DNA of 64,000 nt from Sphingobacterium paucimobilis HER1398 (GTDB lineage Bacteria; Bacteroidota; Bacteroidia; Sphingobacteriales; Sphingobacteriaceae): positions 124,001-188,000 of the forward strand of contig NZ_ATDL01000021.1 of assembly GCF_000416985.1 (NCBI RefSeq), in the 5' to 3' direction. The notes beneath the pieces were generated by a model, which was not told the DNA's origin, did not search any database, and saw nothing but the letters and a program-made list of their open reading frames with translations. Positions 1-8,842 of the stretch are shown piece after piece. Within the stretch, counting starts at the first letter, position 1, and each line of letters starts with the position of its first letter. The translations under genes and the position numbers were made by a program.

Positions 1-684
1 GTTGTTCATCAAGAAGACACAGGCATCAGCAAGATCCGTTGAAAATAAGAACTCCCTTAAAGGAGTTCCCGTACCCCATATTACTACTTCCGGGACGTTA
101 CTGGTTTTGGCTTCATGAAAACGGCGAATCAAGGCAGGCAGTACATGTGAGTTCTCTGGATGGTAGTTGTCATTATAGCCATACAGATTGGTCGGCATTA
201 CCGAGATAAAATTGTCCCCATACTGGCTTCTGTATGCTTCACACATCTTTATACCCGCTATCTTAGCGATAGCATATGGTTCGTTGGTATGTTCCAATGT
301 ACCTGTCAATAGATAATCTTCCTTCAGAGGTTGAGGAGCAAGCTTAGGATAGATACAAGAAGAGCCTAGGAACAACAGTTTCTTGACTTCGTTAACATGT
401 GCCTGGTGAATGATATTACTCTGTATAGCGATGTTCTCATAAATGAAATCGGCCCTATAGGTGTTGTTCGCAATGATGCCTCCTACTTTGGCAGCAGCCA
501 AGAAGACATACTCAGGCTTTTCCGATGCAAAGAAAGTCGCTACATCCCCCTGGTTGCGAAGATCCAATTCCTTAGAGGTTCGAGTAACCACATTGGTATA
601 ACCTTCGCGCTTTAATTTCTCATATATCGCAGACCCCACCATACCCCTATGGCCGGCTACGTAGATCTTAGCATTTTTTTCCAC
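1..684 (-). CDS. fcl: GDP-L-fucose synthase, C-terminus cut by window edge
   Basis: NADPH-dependent epimerase/reductase of the short-chain dehydrogenase superfamily that turns GDP-4-keto-6-deoxymannose into GDP-L-fucose for surface polysaccharide. Translation shows the Rossmann motif GHRGMVG near residue 10, the family signature GSSCIYP near residue 107, the catalytic Y-x-x-x-K in PYAIAKIAG, and PTNLYGYNDNYHP. About 228 of the roughly 310 usual residues are present; the gene runs off the left edge. Start: I chose GTG at 684 (V-E-K-N-A-K-I-Y-V), because an in-frame TAG lies only about a dozen codons upstream, no ATG intervenes, and a TAGGTTTG promoter lies at 707-714. Its neighbours on the same side are polysaccharide genes. 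Family assignment is firm. Confidence 0.93.
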   Translation of the reverse strand, partial: MEKNAKIYVAGHRGMVGSAIYEKLKREGYTNVVTRTSKELDLRNQGDVATFFASEKPEYVFLAAAKVGGIIANNTYRADFIYENIAIQSNIIHQAHVNEVKKLLFLGSSCIYPKLAPQPLKEDYLLTGTLEHTNEPYAIAKIAGIKMCEAYRSQYGDNFISVMPTNLYGYNDNYHPENSHVLPALIRRFHEAKTSNVPEVVIWGTGTPLREFLFSTDLADACVFLMNN

Positions 685-706
685 GTCAATGTATTGAATG
701 TTACTG

Positions 707-714
707 CAAACCTA
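707..714 (-). promoter_or_regulatory. Candidate -7 promoter element for fcl
   Basis: TAGGTTTG on the minus strand matches the Bacteroidota consensus TAnnTTTG. Transcription would start near 700, giving a leader of about 16 bases before the GTG at 684, which supports that start. Confidence 0.5.
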
Positions 715-910
715 CATAAATTCGGCATCGCACGCAATATAATCCGGGTGTAATATAAAATATCGACCTGCATACATAACGACAGACCCTAAAGCCCTAT
801 ACAGGCCATTTCGCATCAGAAACCTACATGCTATAATACGAAGTATCCCATAAATCGATTTTTATACCAGTCCACTTCCAATTATATTTTTTATAGAGGA
901 AATATAAGTT

Positions 911-918
911 TATTTTTG
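911..918 (+). promoter_or_regulatory. Candidate -7 promoter element for trmB
   Basis: TATTTTTG fits TAnnTTTG; the predicted start of transcription is about 10 bases before the trmB ATG at 935. Confidence 0.5.
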
Positions 919-934
919 CGACTTAATATTTGTT

Positions 935-1582
935 ATGGGTAAGGATAAACTGAGAAAATTCGCAGAGATAGCGACTTTTAAAAATGTGGTACAATTGGAT
1001 GCTGGCAAAGCATATAAAGGTAAATGGTCCAGTGCGTTCTTCGGAAACAACAAGCCATTGATCCTCGAATTGGCCTGTGGAAAAGGAGAATATACTGTCA
1101 ATTTAGCTCAACTGTTCCCAGAAACGAACTTTATTGGCATTGATTATAAAGGGAACCGTATTTGGAGAGGTGCCAAGACAGCACTGGAAGAAGGGATCGA
1201 TAATGTTGGTTTTTTACGTATTCAGATCGAAACCATTTTGGAATACTTCGAAGAGAATGAGGTATCCGAAATTTGGATCACGTTTCCCGACCCCCAACCC
1301 CAAGACAGCAGAGAGAAAAAGCGGTTGACAAACCCAACCTTTCTCAACCGGTACAAGATTATTTTGAAAGAAGGAGGTATTATGCACCTAAAAACTGATA
1401 ATGACGGTTTTTACAACTATACCTTAGAGCAGATACAGCAGCAAAGCCTTCCTGTGCTTAAGGAAACAACAGACCTGTATAAGTCAGACCTCGTTGATCA
1501 GGTGCTTTCAATAAAGACCTATTACGAGAAAAAATACCTTGCCGTAGATAAAAACATAAACTACGTCGAATGGAAGTTCTAA
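935..1582 (+). CDS. trmB: tRNA (guanine-N7-)-methyltransferase TrmB
   Basis: SAM-dependent enzyme that makes m7G46 in the variable loop of tRNA. The 215-residue length is normal for TrmB. The SAM-binding motif I is LELACGKGEYT (about residues 44-54), followed by FIGIDYKGNRIWRGAK, and the family-specific ITFPDPQPQDSREKKRLT (substrate/catalytic loop, D and P-rich) near residue 115-130. It is a single-gene unit with its own promoter and a strong terminator shared with the convergent trhO. No oddities seen. Confidence 0.95.
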   Translation: MGKDKLRKFAEIATFKNVVQLDAGKAYKGKWSSAFFGNNKPLILELACGKGEYTVNLAQLFPETNFIGIDYKGNRIWRGAKTALEEGIDNVGFLRIQIETILEYFEENEVSEIWITFPDPQPQDSREKKRLTNPTFLNRYKIILKEGGIMHLKTDNDGFYNYTLEQIQQQSLPVLKETTDLYKSDLVDQVLSIKTYYEKKYLAVDKNINYVEWKF

Positions 1583-1593
1583 AATAGCTCCCA

Positions 1594-1629
1594 TAAAAAA
1601 AGCCTTAAGTGTACACTTAAGGCTTTTTT
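1594..1629. terminator. Bidirectional terminator between trmB and trhO
   Basis: Perfect hairpin AGCCTTAAGTGTACACTTAAGGCT with an A-run on the left and a T-run on the right, so it can stop transcription from both convergent genes. Confidence 0.9.
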
Positions 1630-1632
1630 ATA

Positions 1633-2616
1633 TTAGTTGCTTTCCACTTTGGGGGCAAAATTCTTGTGCTTGCGCTTCGAGATCTTCTCTATGTTTACAG
1701 GTTGTGGAATTTTTACATAATAGCCAGTACCATCATATTCTCTCTTGTTGGGGCTCTCCATACAAGCTTCTGAGCAACAGCCATCCAGCTCTTCGCCACA
1801 GGCATCACACTGGGTGAAATGCTCATTACAGGTAGGATTGGCACAGTTGATCATTTTTGGCGTGGTCTTGCCACAGTTCTTGCATGTCGAGATGACGACA
1901 GGATTGGTCGAATTGACTTCAACGGTGACACGGTTGTCGAAAACATAGCATTTACCCTCAAAATCCTTTCCGCCTGCTTCCTTGCCATATTTGATAATAC
2001 CACCATGCAACTGGTATACATCTTCAAATCCTTCCTTCAATAACAGTGCAGAGGCTTTCTCACATTTGATTCCACCGGTGCAGTACGTAAGGATCTTTTT
2101 ACCTTTATATTGTTCGAGTTCTTTTACTTTCTCCGGGAATTCTCTGAAATTCTCGATGTCCAGCGTGATCGCATTCTTGAAGCGGCCTACATTATGCTCG
2201 TAGTTAGAACGTACATCCAGAATAACAACATCCTCGCGGTCCTTCATCGCCATAAAATCCTTTGGCTCCAAGTGTATGCCTGTCTGCTGATTCGGATCGA
2301 TCTCCTTGGGATCACGAAGCCCCGAGTGTACGATCTCCGGTTTATAGCGGCAGTGCATTTTAATAAAGGAAGGCTCCTCGACATCGTCAATCTTAAATTC
2401 GGTGTGATTGAATCGTCCATCCGCATATATGGCGTCCATATAAGCCTTACAGGCTTCTGGTGTACCCGATACAGTGCCATTGAGGCCCTCATCGGCAACA
2501 ATGATCCGTCCGACTAGATCGAGAGATTTACAGAATTCGAGGTGTTCTGAAGCAAATTGCTCCGCATTTTCGATGGGGCTGTAACAGTAGTACAGCAACG
2601 TTTGATAGTTTGTCAT
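1633..2616 (-). CDS. trhO: tRNA uridine(34) hydroxylase, rhodanese family (TrhO/YceA)
   Basis: Oxygen-dependent hydroxylase that makes 5-hydroxyuridine at the wobble position of tRNA. The 327 residues contain an N-terminal acylphosphatase-like domain (YQTLLYYCYSPIENAEQFA... GLNGTVSG) and a central rhodanese domain with the active-site loop TYCTGGIKCEKA, catalytic Cys179. The C-terminal about 80 residues are rich in cysteine pairs (CKNCGK, CDACGEE, CCSEAC), as in other members of the family, and could bind zinc. It has its own promoter (2667-2694) and ends directly at the shared terminator. Confidence 0.92.
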   Translation of the reverse strand: MTNYQTLLYYCYSPIENAEQFASEHLEFCKSLDLVGRIIVADEGLNGTVSGTPEACKAYMDAIYADGRFNHTEFKIDDVEEPSFIKMHCRYKPEIVHSGLRDPKEIDPNQQTGIHLEPKDFMAMKDREDVVILDVRSNYEHNVGRFKNAITLDIENFREFPEKVKELEQYKGKKILTYCTGGIKCEKASALLLKEGFEDVYQLHGGIIKYGKEAGGKDFEGKCYVFDNRVTVEVNSTNPVVISTCKNCGKTTPKMINCANPTCNEHFTQCDACGEELDGCCSEACMESPNKREYDGTGYYVKIPQPVNIEKISKRKHKNFAPKVESN

Positions 2617-2666
2617 ATGTGCATTGATACCGCTGCAAACGGCGTTTAATGTTTCAATTAATGAGG

Positions 2667-2694
2667 CAAAGTTAACTAAAAAGCAGAAATCAAA
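2667..2694 (-). promoter_or_regulatory. Candidate promoter of trhO
   Basis: On the minus strand TAACTTTG (2667-2674, -7 element) lies 16 bases downstream of TTTG (2691-2694, -33 element), matching the Bacteroidota promoter layout. The leader would be about 44 bases. Confidence 0.5.
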
Positions 2695-2706
2695 AAATGA
2701 CGAATG

Positions 2707-2943
2707 TCACTTTTTGACCAAAGGATGTAATAAATATTCAAGACCATTGACTTTGATCTCGTAGAGGGTGGCTAGCAGAATGCCCATCTTGCCCGCTGGA
2801 AACCCTTTCTGCTTGTACCAAGCCAGGTAAGGTTCGGGAAGTTTGTATAGCGTCCACCCTTGGTATTTACCATAGGGCATCTTATTGTTTGCCAATTCGA
2901 TAAGAAGCTCTGGATTGAGCATACTATTCTCTTGTTTTGCCAT
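2707..2943 (-). CDS. DUF3820 family small protein
   Basis: A 78-residue protein of the DUF3820 family, recognised by MPYGKYQGWTLYKLPEPYLAWY followed by FPAGKMGILLATLYEIKVNGL. Its biochemical function is unknown to me. The ATG at 2943 lies inside the 3' end of the glycosyltransferase gene (20-base overlap), so it is probably translated from the same transcript as 3684-4598 and 2924-3676, although it need not act in sugar transfer. No signal peptide or membrane segment. Confidence 0.8.
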   Translation of the reverse strand: MAKQENSMLNPELLIELANNKMPYGKYQGWTLYKLPEPYLAWYKQKGFPAGKMGILLATLYEIKVNGLEYLLHPLVKK

Positions 2944-3676
2944 GTTTAAGTCTGTGTTTGATCAGTCGCAACGCGATAATACCATGATTGATCCAGTTAG
3001 AAAATACACCATAGTGTTTTCGAAATATGGCATAGCGTTCCTTTAGGCTTTTGCGATGCCGTTTTTGAGACATACCTCCGACAAGATACCGAGCCACATA
3101 ATGTTGTACATTTTGCGTGGATTTCGCTTTTTTTGCAGCACGTATTACCCAATCGATGTCAGCACTTAATTTATATTGAAGGTCATAAGGATCTGCAATG
3201 TCCCTTTTGACATAGATAGCCTGATGGCAGATATTCATCCCATAGCGAAAGGACTTCCAGTCAAAATGCTCCGGTGCTTTGTGCCTGCGATCGGCGACAA
3301 TATGCCGCTGTTCGTCCACCAATTTCGTCTCGCCGTAAATGATATCAGCTCCCTTGCCCTTTTCAACAATACACTGGATGGTGTCACGGTCATAAAGCTC
3401 ATCCCCCGAGTTCAGGAAAAGAACATAATCGCCAGTTGCCAAGGCCAGGCCCTTATTCATCGCATCATAGATGCCTTCATCCTTCTCGGAAATGATCGTC
3501 GAGATACGGTCCGCATAACTACGGATGACCTCCATAGTACCATCTGTAGAAGCACCATCTACAATAATATATTCAATATTAGGGTACGATTGCTCCAATA
3601 CGGAAGAAATCGTATAGGTAATATCCCTTACATTATTATAGACAATGGTAATTATTGATATTTTGACGTTGTTCAC
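2924..3676 (-). CDS. Family 2 glycosyltransferase
   Basis: GT-A fold transferase of family GT2, likely adding one sugar in the assembly of a surface polysaccharide. N-terminal ISIITIVYNNVRDI is the typical first strand; DGASTDGTMEVI and EKDEGIYDAMNKGLALATGDYVLFLNSGDELYD give the nucleotide-binding and metal-binding (here NSGDE) region; MNICHQAIYVKRD resembles WcaE-type colanic-acid transferases. 250 residues, cytoplasmic, with a basic C-terminus. It lies 7 bases after the preceding transferase gene and overlaps the DUF3820 gene, so the three form an operon. Donor and acceptor cannot be read from sequence. Confidence 0.88.
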   Translation of the reverse strand: MNNVKISIITIVYNNVRDITYTISSVLEQSYPNIEYIIVDGASTDGTMEVIRSYADRISTIISEKDEGIYDAMNKGLALATGDYVLFLNSGDELYDRDTIQCIVEKGKGADIIYGETKLVDEQRHIVADRRHKAPEHFDWKSFRYGMNICHQAIYVKRDIADPYDLQYKLSADIDWVIRAAKKAKSTQNVQHYVARYLVGGMSQKRHRKSLKERYAIFRKHYGVFSNWINHGIIALRLIKHRLKHGKTRE

Positions 3677-3683
3677 GGTTTTT

Positions 3684-4598
3684 CTAACGTTTGTTCCAAT
3701 GTTTGCGCAGGTAGCGGACTATGCGCTTGGCAAAGGATCCCTTACGGGTCTTATAAAAATGTTTGATGGCCTCGTAAGCTTCTCTATGCTCTATGATCTC
3801 TATTGGAAAGTCGGATACCTTCTGGTTGGCCAGCGTGATCTGATAGGCTAGATCCGCATCCGAATGCGTGCCCGATCCATCTGTTCCGATATTCTGAATC
3901 ATGGACGTTCTTGGATATAAAGCCAATCCGTTCTGATTAAATATCGACAGGTACCAACGGATAGCCCAGGAATTGATCTTACCGGCTTTAAATTGTTTGA
4001 CCTGTTTCCAAAAATTCTCACTGTGGTCGATGCTGAAGCGCTTGATGTCGTCTTTTGAGAAGTTAGCTGTCAGTTTATCGATATCGGTTTCGAAGTGCTG
4101 CCATGCACGGCTCCACGTAGCCCAGCCCCAGCTGTTGGCTACTCTGAAAAAGAAACTCTCAGGAAGCTGCTCGGCATGGTTGACCGGGTACATATAGCCA
4201 CTGATTTCCATCACCTTTTCATCTTCTTCATAGCAGGTAAGTGCATCATTGAAGTATTGTAATCCGAACTTCGAAATCTCCAGGTCATCTTCCAGCACAA
4301 TCGCTTTACCATGTTTGGCGATAACTTCCGTGACGCCTTTTATGATATTGTTTGCAAGGCCAAGGTTCTTGGCTCTTTCGATAATATGTATGCTCTTAAA
4401 TTCCCAGGGTTCGCGAATGAGCGCCCGTACGGTATTGACAGATTCGATTTCTTCTCCACTTTTCGCACCATCCGAATAGATATAGATATCGGTATCAGCT
4501 GCACCTATGCTTTTTTCCAAAGCCTGTAGTGTCTTTTTAGTATGTTTGGGCCTGTTATAAACAAATAAGATGACCGGTGCTAAACTACTATCCCTCAA
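3684..4598 (-). CDS. Glycosyltransferase (GT-A fold, GNT-I/hemolysin-activation-like)
   Basis: 304-residue putative sugar transferase. It opens with LAPVILFVYNRPKHTKKTL, carries IYSDGAKSGEE, and the metal-binding acidic patch AIVLEDDLEISKFGLQYFNDAL, a pattern shared with GlcNAc-transferase-I-like and bacterial GT families; SWGWATWSRAWQHFE in the middle is also typical of this group. The start is TTG at 4598: no ATG lies in frame between it and an upstream TAG about nine codons away, and the conserved domain begins only about six residues after it. First gene of the minus-strand operon with 2924-3676 and 2707-2943. Confidence 0.8.
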   Translation of the reverse strand: MRDSSLAPVILFVYNRPKHTKKTLQALEKSIGAADTDIYIYSDGAKSGEEIESVNTVRALIREPWEFKSIHIIERAKNLGLANNIIKGVTEVIAKHGKAIVLEDDLEISKFGLQYFNDALTCYEEDEKVMEISGYMYPVNHAEQLPESFFFRVANSWGWATWSRAWQHFETDIDKLTANFSKDDIKRFSIDHSENFWKQVKQFKAGKINSWAIRWYLSIFNQNGLALYPRTSMIQNIGTDGSGTHSDADLAYQITLANQKVSDFPIEIIEHREAYEAIKHFYKTRKGSFAKRIVRYLRKHWNKR

Positions 4599-4858
4599 AC
4601 GAAAAAAATTAAACGGTTGTTGCTAAACTATTTTCCAGCCATAAATTTCGACATAACCTTTCACATTCACAAGTGCGATGGAATAGTACTGCTCCGCTGT
4701 CGGGGTGCTATATTACGCCAGATCGGCTTTGTGAAGGTAGGTTTGGAATATTGTAAACCTATGGATTATATAATAGATGGGGTGAAAATTACGCTTGCCC
4801 AGAGAATTTGCCTTTGATATTACAGCGCAATTGTATTGTGTATACAGGTGAATTTATG

Positions 4859-4866
4859 TAGGTTTG
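4859..4866 (+). promoter_or_regulatory. Candidate -7 promoter element of the flippase operon
   Basis: TAGGTTTG fits TAnnTTTG and sits 15 bases before the ATG at 4881, giving a leader of about 8 bases. An identical TAGGTTTGGAAT stretch occurs at 4738-4749, a possible second promoter. Confidence 0.5.
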
Positions 4867-4880
4867 GAATCAGATTACTT

Positions 4881-6332
4881 ATGAGTGAGAATATAAAAAG
4901 CTTAACACTAAAGGGCCTGTTTTGGAATGCCTTAGACCGCGTGGGATTCCAACTGGTAATCACGGTAGTCGGTATTATTACGGCACGGGTACTATCTGTG
5001 AGCGATTTTGCGGTGATGGCAGTTTTGGGTATTTTCTCTGTTATCGCCACATCGATCGTAGACAGTGGATTAGCAACTTCTTTGGTGAGATCAAAAGTTG
5101 TGACGGATAAGGACTACTCCAGTATGTTTGTTTTTAACTTAGTAGTTTCTGCAGTCATTTATTTGGTACTTTTTATCGCTGCTCCCTATCTCGAAAAATT
5201 TTACGGGATTGAGCAGCTCGCTTTATATGCACGTGTGCTCTTCTTGCAGCTGTTAATCAACGCTTTTGGTATCGTGCAGTATGTCAAAGTGCTCAAGCGT
5301 GCGCAGTTTAATATTACGGCGCGTGTCAATGTGTTTTCCGTGATTCTCTCAGGAGGAATAGCGGTGACTTTAGCGTTGACGGGCTTTGGAACTTGGGCAC
5401 TGATTGTACAGCCTGTATTATATACGACATTTAGGTCGGCTATGTTTTGGGTATGGGGCGACTGGAAAATTAATTTTTCCTATAGCGCTTCCTCGATAAA
5501 GAAACATATGGAGTTCTCATTGTCCTTCATGACTGCTAATCTGCTAGGAAAGGTTCTCTCCCAATTGTATGGGAATGTAATTGTGAAATATTATGATCAG
5601 ATACAAGCAGGACATTATTTTCAGGCAAATCGATGGGGAGAGACCCCTAATCTGTTGATTTCTTCCATCGTACAGGGGACGACATTGTCGACCTTAGCCC
5701 CTATTCAGGATGACTATGCGAGGTTTTTAAATGCTTGCCGCAAAGCTTTTTCCACATTAGCTTTTGTGTTGTTCCCGGTGAGCATGCTTGCCATCACCGT
5801 AGCTTATCCTGGCTTTATGTATGTCCTGACCGATAAGTATGAAAATGCCGTGGTGTATTTCCAGTTGTTATGTGCTGCCGGTATCTTTATCTCTTTTACG
5901 GATATGAACGTCAACTTCATCAATATCAAAGGGAGATCCAGGTATGCATTGATTCTGGAGGTTATAAAACTAGTTTCGGCAGCTGTTGTATTATTCCTGA
6001 CGGTAGATCACGGTTTGATGACCATTATCTATGGCCAACTGTTGGTGAGATTATTATGTTATATATTGTCGACCCGTTGGAGCAAAAAGACCTATGGATA
6101 CAGCTTGTTCCTACAACTTCGGGATCTTGCTCCTTACTTCTTTAATAGCTTGGTGGCGGCATGTATATCCTATCTCCCCTTGTATTTTTCTGTTGTTAAT
6201 AACTATCTTGTCCTGCTTATTATACAATCGGTTCTGTTCGTATCTATATATATAGGGCTTAACCACGTGTTTAAGAATTCAATATGGGTAGAAGGCATAC
6301 AGATGATAAAAGTTAAATTTAAAAAGGCATAG
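4881..6332 (+). CDS. Polysaccharide flippase (Wzx/TuaB-WzxC-like, MOP superfamily)
   Basis: Integral membrane protein expected to move lipid-linked oligosaccharides across the inner membrane. About 483 residues with many hydrophobic segments, beginning with SLTLKGLFWNALDRVGFQLV, the hallmark of WzxC/TuaB-type transporters, followed by LSVSDFAVMAVLGIF and SGLATSLVRSK. I start at ATG 4881 (M-S-E-N-I-K) and not at the upstream ATG 4836, because the conserved family start is here and the TAGGTTTG promoter lies between the two. It is followed after 5 bases by the asparagine-synthetase-like gene, so it leads an operon of three. Confidence 0.9.
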   Translation: MSENIKSLTLKGLFWNALDRVGFQLVITVVGIITARVLSVSDFAVMAVLGIFSVIATSIVDSGLATSLVRSKVVTDKDYSSMFVFNLVVSAVIYLVLFIAAPYLEKFYGIEQLALYARVLFLQLLINAFGIVQYVKVLKRAQFNITARVNVFSVILSGGIAVTLALTGFGTWALIVQPVLYTTFRSAMFWVWGDWKINFSYSASSIKKHMEFSLSFMTANLLGKVLSQLYGNVIVKYYDQIQAGHYFQANRWGETPNLLISSIVQGTTLSTLAPIQDDYARFLNACRKAFSTLAFVLFPVSMLAITVAYPGFMYVLTDKYENAVVYFQLLCAAGIFISFTDMNVNFINIKGRSRYALILEVIKLVSAAVVLFLTVDHGLMTIIYGQLLVRLLCYILSTRWSKKTYGYSLFLQLRDLAPYFFNSLVAACISYLPLYFSVVNNYLVLLIIQSVLFVSIYIGLNHVFKNSIWVEGIQMIKVKFKKA

Positions 6333-6337
6333 TCTAC

Positions 6338-7702
6338 ATGGAAATAGCCAGAGGAAATTGGGTTGGATTTGATACCGTTTTCTATAATGAAAGCACTGGA
6401 AAACACAGTTTGTCCATCAATGAGGTGATTGATTTCTCCAATTTAGAGATTGATCCCGAAGGATTAGCGGCCTATCTGGATTTTGGATATTGTGTATTTG
6501 GACGTACGCCCGTAAAACATGTCCATTACCTTTTACCCCATCAGGTATTAAAAAAAATCGATGGCAAGTTAGCGGTAGAAGAGGGGACAGATACCACATT
6601 GGCTTATCTGGATAAAGAGACCCATGAAGAAGATGTACTGGAGCTGTTGCGTCAGCGCGTGCAGCATTGGGAGTCTTCCTTTACCGAAGATATATTGATT
6701 CCCACAAGTGGGGGCTTTGATTCTCGCTTACTCAACCTGTTGATTGCCGACAAAAGTAGAATTCATGCCTATACCTATGGTACCTCAAATAATCAAGGCC
6801 GATCAAGAGAAGTCGTGTATGCAAAAGAACTTGCGACCCGCCTAGGGATACATTGGCAACGTGTCGATCTGGGATCATTTAATGGTTATCAAAATGATTG
6901 GTTCGATCTATTTGGCTGTTCGGTCGGAGCAGTAGGAACCTATCATATGGAGTTCTTTGATAAGATTCAAAGCCTAGAAAAAGGGAGACCACTCCATATG
7001 TTGAGCGGTATTATAGGTGATGCCTGGGCGGGAGCCGTAGCAGTCAGGCCCATTACATCCCCGGCAGATTATAGGATATTGGGGCATACCCATCAAATGA
7101 CGGCCGATTCCCAAAGAGCGACCGGGGTGGATTATCGTAATTTGATCGAATCTGTGCATGATAAACAGAAAGATCTCTTGCGCGAACCAAAATATAGGAT
7201 CATTACGGCGATGCGAACCAAAATGATGCTGTTGAAGTCGCTGATCAGCATACCACAGCACTTCGGATATCCGGGTTATTCTCCTTTCATAGAAGAAGAC
7301 ATTGCATTAGCTATGCTTAACCTTCCTGAAGACCGTAAAGCCAGTCGGATATGGCAGCGTGATTACTTCAGAAAGAATAATGTTCTTTTTGAAGAAGAGA
7401 AACATGCCTATACCTATCAGAATTCCTTAAACTATTATGCACTTACCCAGCATAAGCTGGAGCTACTGGATATTAACGTGCTAAAGGAGGTCATTCACAT
7501 CAATTATCTCCAATGGATTAACGCTAAGTTGCAGCGAATAGGCAGTTTCCAGCGGATTTATCAAACGTTGATGCATACGCCTAAGGTAAAAGGAGTCATG
7601 AAGATGATGGGCTTTAAAAACGAACTGATACAAGCCTATTTTGCCTATACAACGTTAAAGCCTATTGAAAAACTTTTAAAGCAGCGGAACTATGGTACAT
7701 AA
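6338..7702 (+). CDS. Asparagine-synthetase-like ATP-PPase protein
   Basis: 454 residues resembling the synthetase half of AsnB. The ATP-pyrophosphatase P-loop is seen as PTSGGFDSRLL near residue 125, with downstream LSGIIGDAWAG. The N-terminal about 110 residues look like a shortened glutaminase domain (FGYCVFGRTPVKHVHYLLPHQVL) but there is no Cys at position 2, so glutamine hydrolysis is unlikely. Probable role: ATP-dependent activation of a carboxylate followed by amide or ester formation, perhaps decorating the polysaccharide or attaching an amino acid. It sits 5 bases after the flippase and overlaps the CapA gene by 11 bases. The substrate is unknown. Confidence 0.78.
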   Translation: MEIARGNWVGFDTVFYNESTGKHSLSINEVIDFSNLEIDPEGLAAYLDFGYCVFGRTPVKHVHYLLPHQVLKKIDGKLAVEEGTDTTLAYLDKETHEEDVLELLRQRVQHWESSFTEDILIPTSGGFDSRLLNLLIADKSRIHAYTYGTSNNQGRSREVVYAKELATRLGIHWQRVDLGSFNGYQNDWFDLFGCSVGAVGTYHMEFFDKIQSLEKGRPLHMLSGIIGDAWAGAVAVRPITSPADYRILGHTHQMTADSQRATGVDYRNLIESVHDKQKDLLREPKYRIITAMRTKMMLLKSLISIPQHFGYPGYSPFIEEDIALAMLNLPEDRKASRIWQRDYFRKNNVLFEEEKHAYTYQNSLNYYALTQHKLELLDINVLKEVIHINYLQWINAKLQRIGSFQRIYQTLMHTPKVKGVMKMMGFKNELIQAYFAYTTLKPIEKLLKQRNYGT

Positions 7703-8786
7703 GCTCATCTTCGTTGGTGATGTGGTCATGAATACAAAGCCACAGTTTTCGCCTGATGTTCAAGCGGCATTACAGGATGCTTCGGTTGTCTCTTGTAATG
7801 TGGAAGCCCCGCTAAGGGGGGATGGCCAGGCCAGTATCAAGACCGGACCCCTTGTCGATCAGCATCCCGATGCCGCAGATTGGCTGCTTGGATTAGGATT
7901 CAACTTATTTTCCCTAGCGAACAATCATATCGCAGACTTCGGCCCTGAAGCATTATTGGCAACAAAAAATGCCTTTCCAAAGGATACAGTCATAGGTGCG
8001 GGACCAGAGGAAGAAGCGTATGCCCTACTGGTAAGAACAATTGACGGCGTTCGATATGGGTTTTTAGCCTATGGAGAAAATGGATATGGTGCACTGAATG
8101 GAGACCGATCGGTCGGACACGCATGGGTCAATAGGCCCGGATTGGATCGGGATATCCAAGCCTACAAAGAGCAGGTAGATATCCTAATCGTACAGGTCCA
8201 CGCCGGTGTAGAGCTGCTGGATGTGCCGATTCCCGAGTGGAGAGACCGATTCCGACAAATTATAGATAGCGGAGCTGATTTACTGGTCGCCCATCACCCA
8301 CATGTGGTACAGGGGGTCGAATACTATAAGGATAAAGCAATCTGTTACAGCTTGGGCAATTTCTATTTTGACTATCCTAATAATCATCCCGAATGGAATA
8401 AGGGCGCTATATTGACGGTGGATGTGGCAGATAAAAAAATACAGACCGTTCATTTCGATATTGTCGAAAAGAAGGGAGAACATATTGGCTATTGTACAAT
8501 CGAACAATCGAGCAAGAAGATGAAGACATTGAATGAAAGATTGTTGGGAGAGGGGTACCAAGACTATGTCGATCAGCAGGCGGTCGTGTTATGGAATCGC
8601 TATCATAAAGCTTATTATGCGAAAGTAACGAATGGACTGGTCGACTATTCGCTAAAGGGTATACTCAAACATATTAAAAGGGTCCTCTTTAATAGACAGG
8701 TAGACTATAATATGCTATGGCACAATCTTTTTATTGAGAGTAATATTTGGTTGGTACAGCGTGCTGGCAATCTACTGAAGAAATAG
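7692..8786 (+). CDS. CapA family (metallophosphatase-like) protein
   Basis: 364-residue protein of the CapA/PGA_cap family (PF09587), a calcineurin-like fold first known from poly-gamma-glutamate capsule synthesis. Diagnostic strings are LIFVGDVVMN at the N-terminus, NVEAPL, FNLFSLANNHIADFGPEAL, VQVHAGVELLDVP, LLVAHHPHVVQGVEYYKDK and ICYSLGNFYFDYP. No signal peptide or membrane anchor is obvious, unlike many CapA proteins. The ATG overlaps the end of the asparagine-synthetase-like gene, implying translational coupling. Together they may attach or process an amino-acid-containing substituent on the exported polymer; this is inference from context. Confidence 0.85.
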   Translation: MVHKLIFVGDVVMNTKPQFSPDVQAALQDASVVSCNVEAPLRGDGQASIKTGPLVDQHPDAADWLLGLGFNLFSLANNHIADFGPEALLATKNAFPKDTVIGAGPEEEAYALLVRTIDGVRYGFLAYGENGYGALNGDRSVGHAWVNRPGLDRDIQAYKEQVDILIVQVHAGVELLDVPIPEWRDRFRQIIDSGADLLVAHHPHVVQGVEYYKDKAICYSLGNFYFDYPNNHPEWNKGAILTVDVADKKIQTVHFDIVEKKGEHIGYCTIEQSSKKMKTLNERLLGEGYQDYVDQQAVVLWNRYHKAYYAKVTNGLVDYSLKGILKHIKRVLFNRQVDYNMLWHNLFIESNIWLVQRAGNLLKK

Positions 8787-8787
8787 T

Positions 8788-8825
8788 AAAAAGGCATCAA
8801 TTTTCTATCAATTGATGCCTTTTTT
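8788..8825. terminator. Bidirectional terminator after the CapA gene
   Basis: Stem AAAAAGGCATCAAT / ATTGATGCCTTTTT with a 9-base loop; also serves the convergent deoR-type gene. Confidence 0.88.
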
Positions 8826-8842
8826 ATAGTGAAGTATAGTTC

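Noticed and set aside
3176..3658. 160-codon plus-strand frame
   Set aside because: Antisense to a clear GT2 glycosyltransferase.
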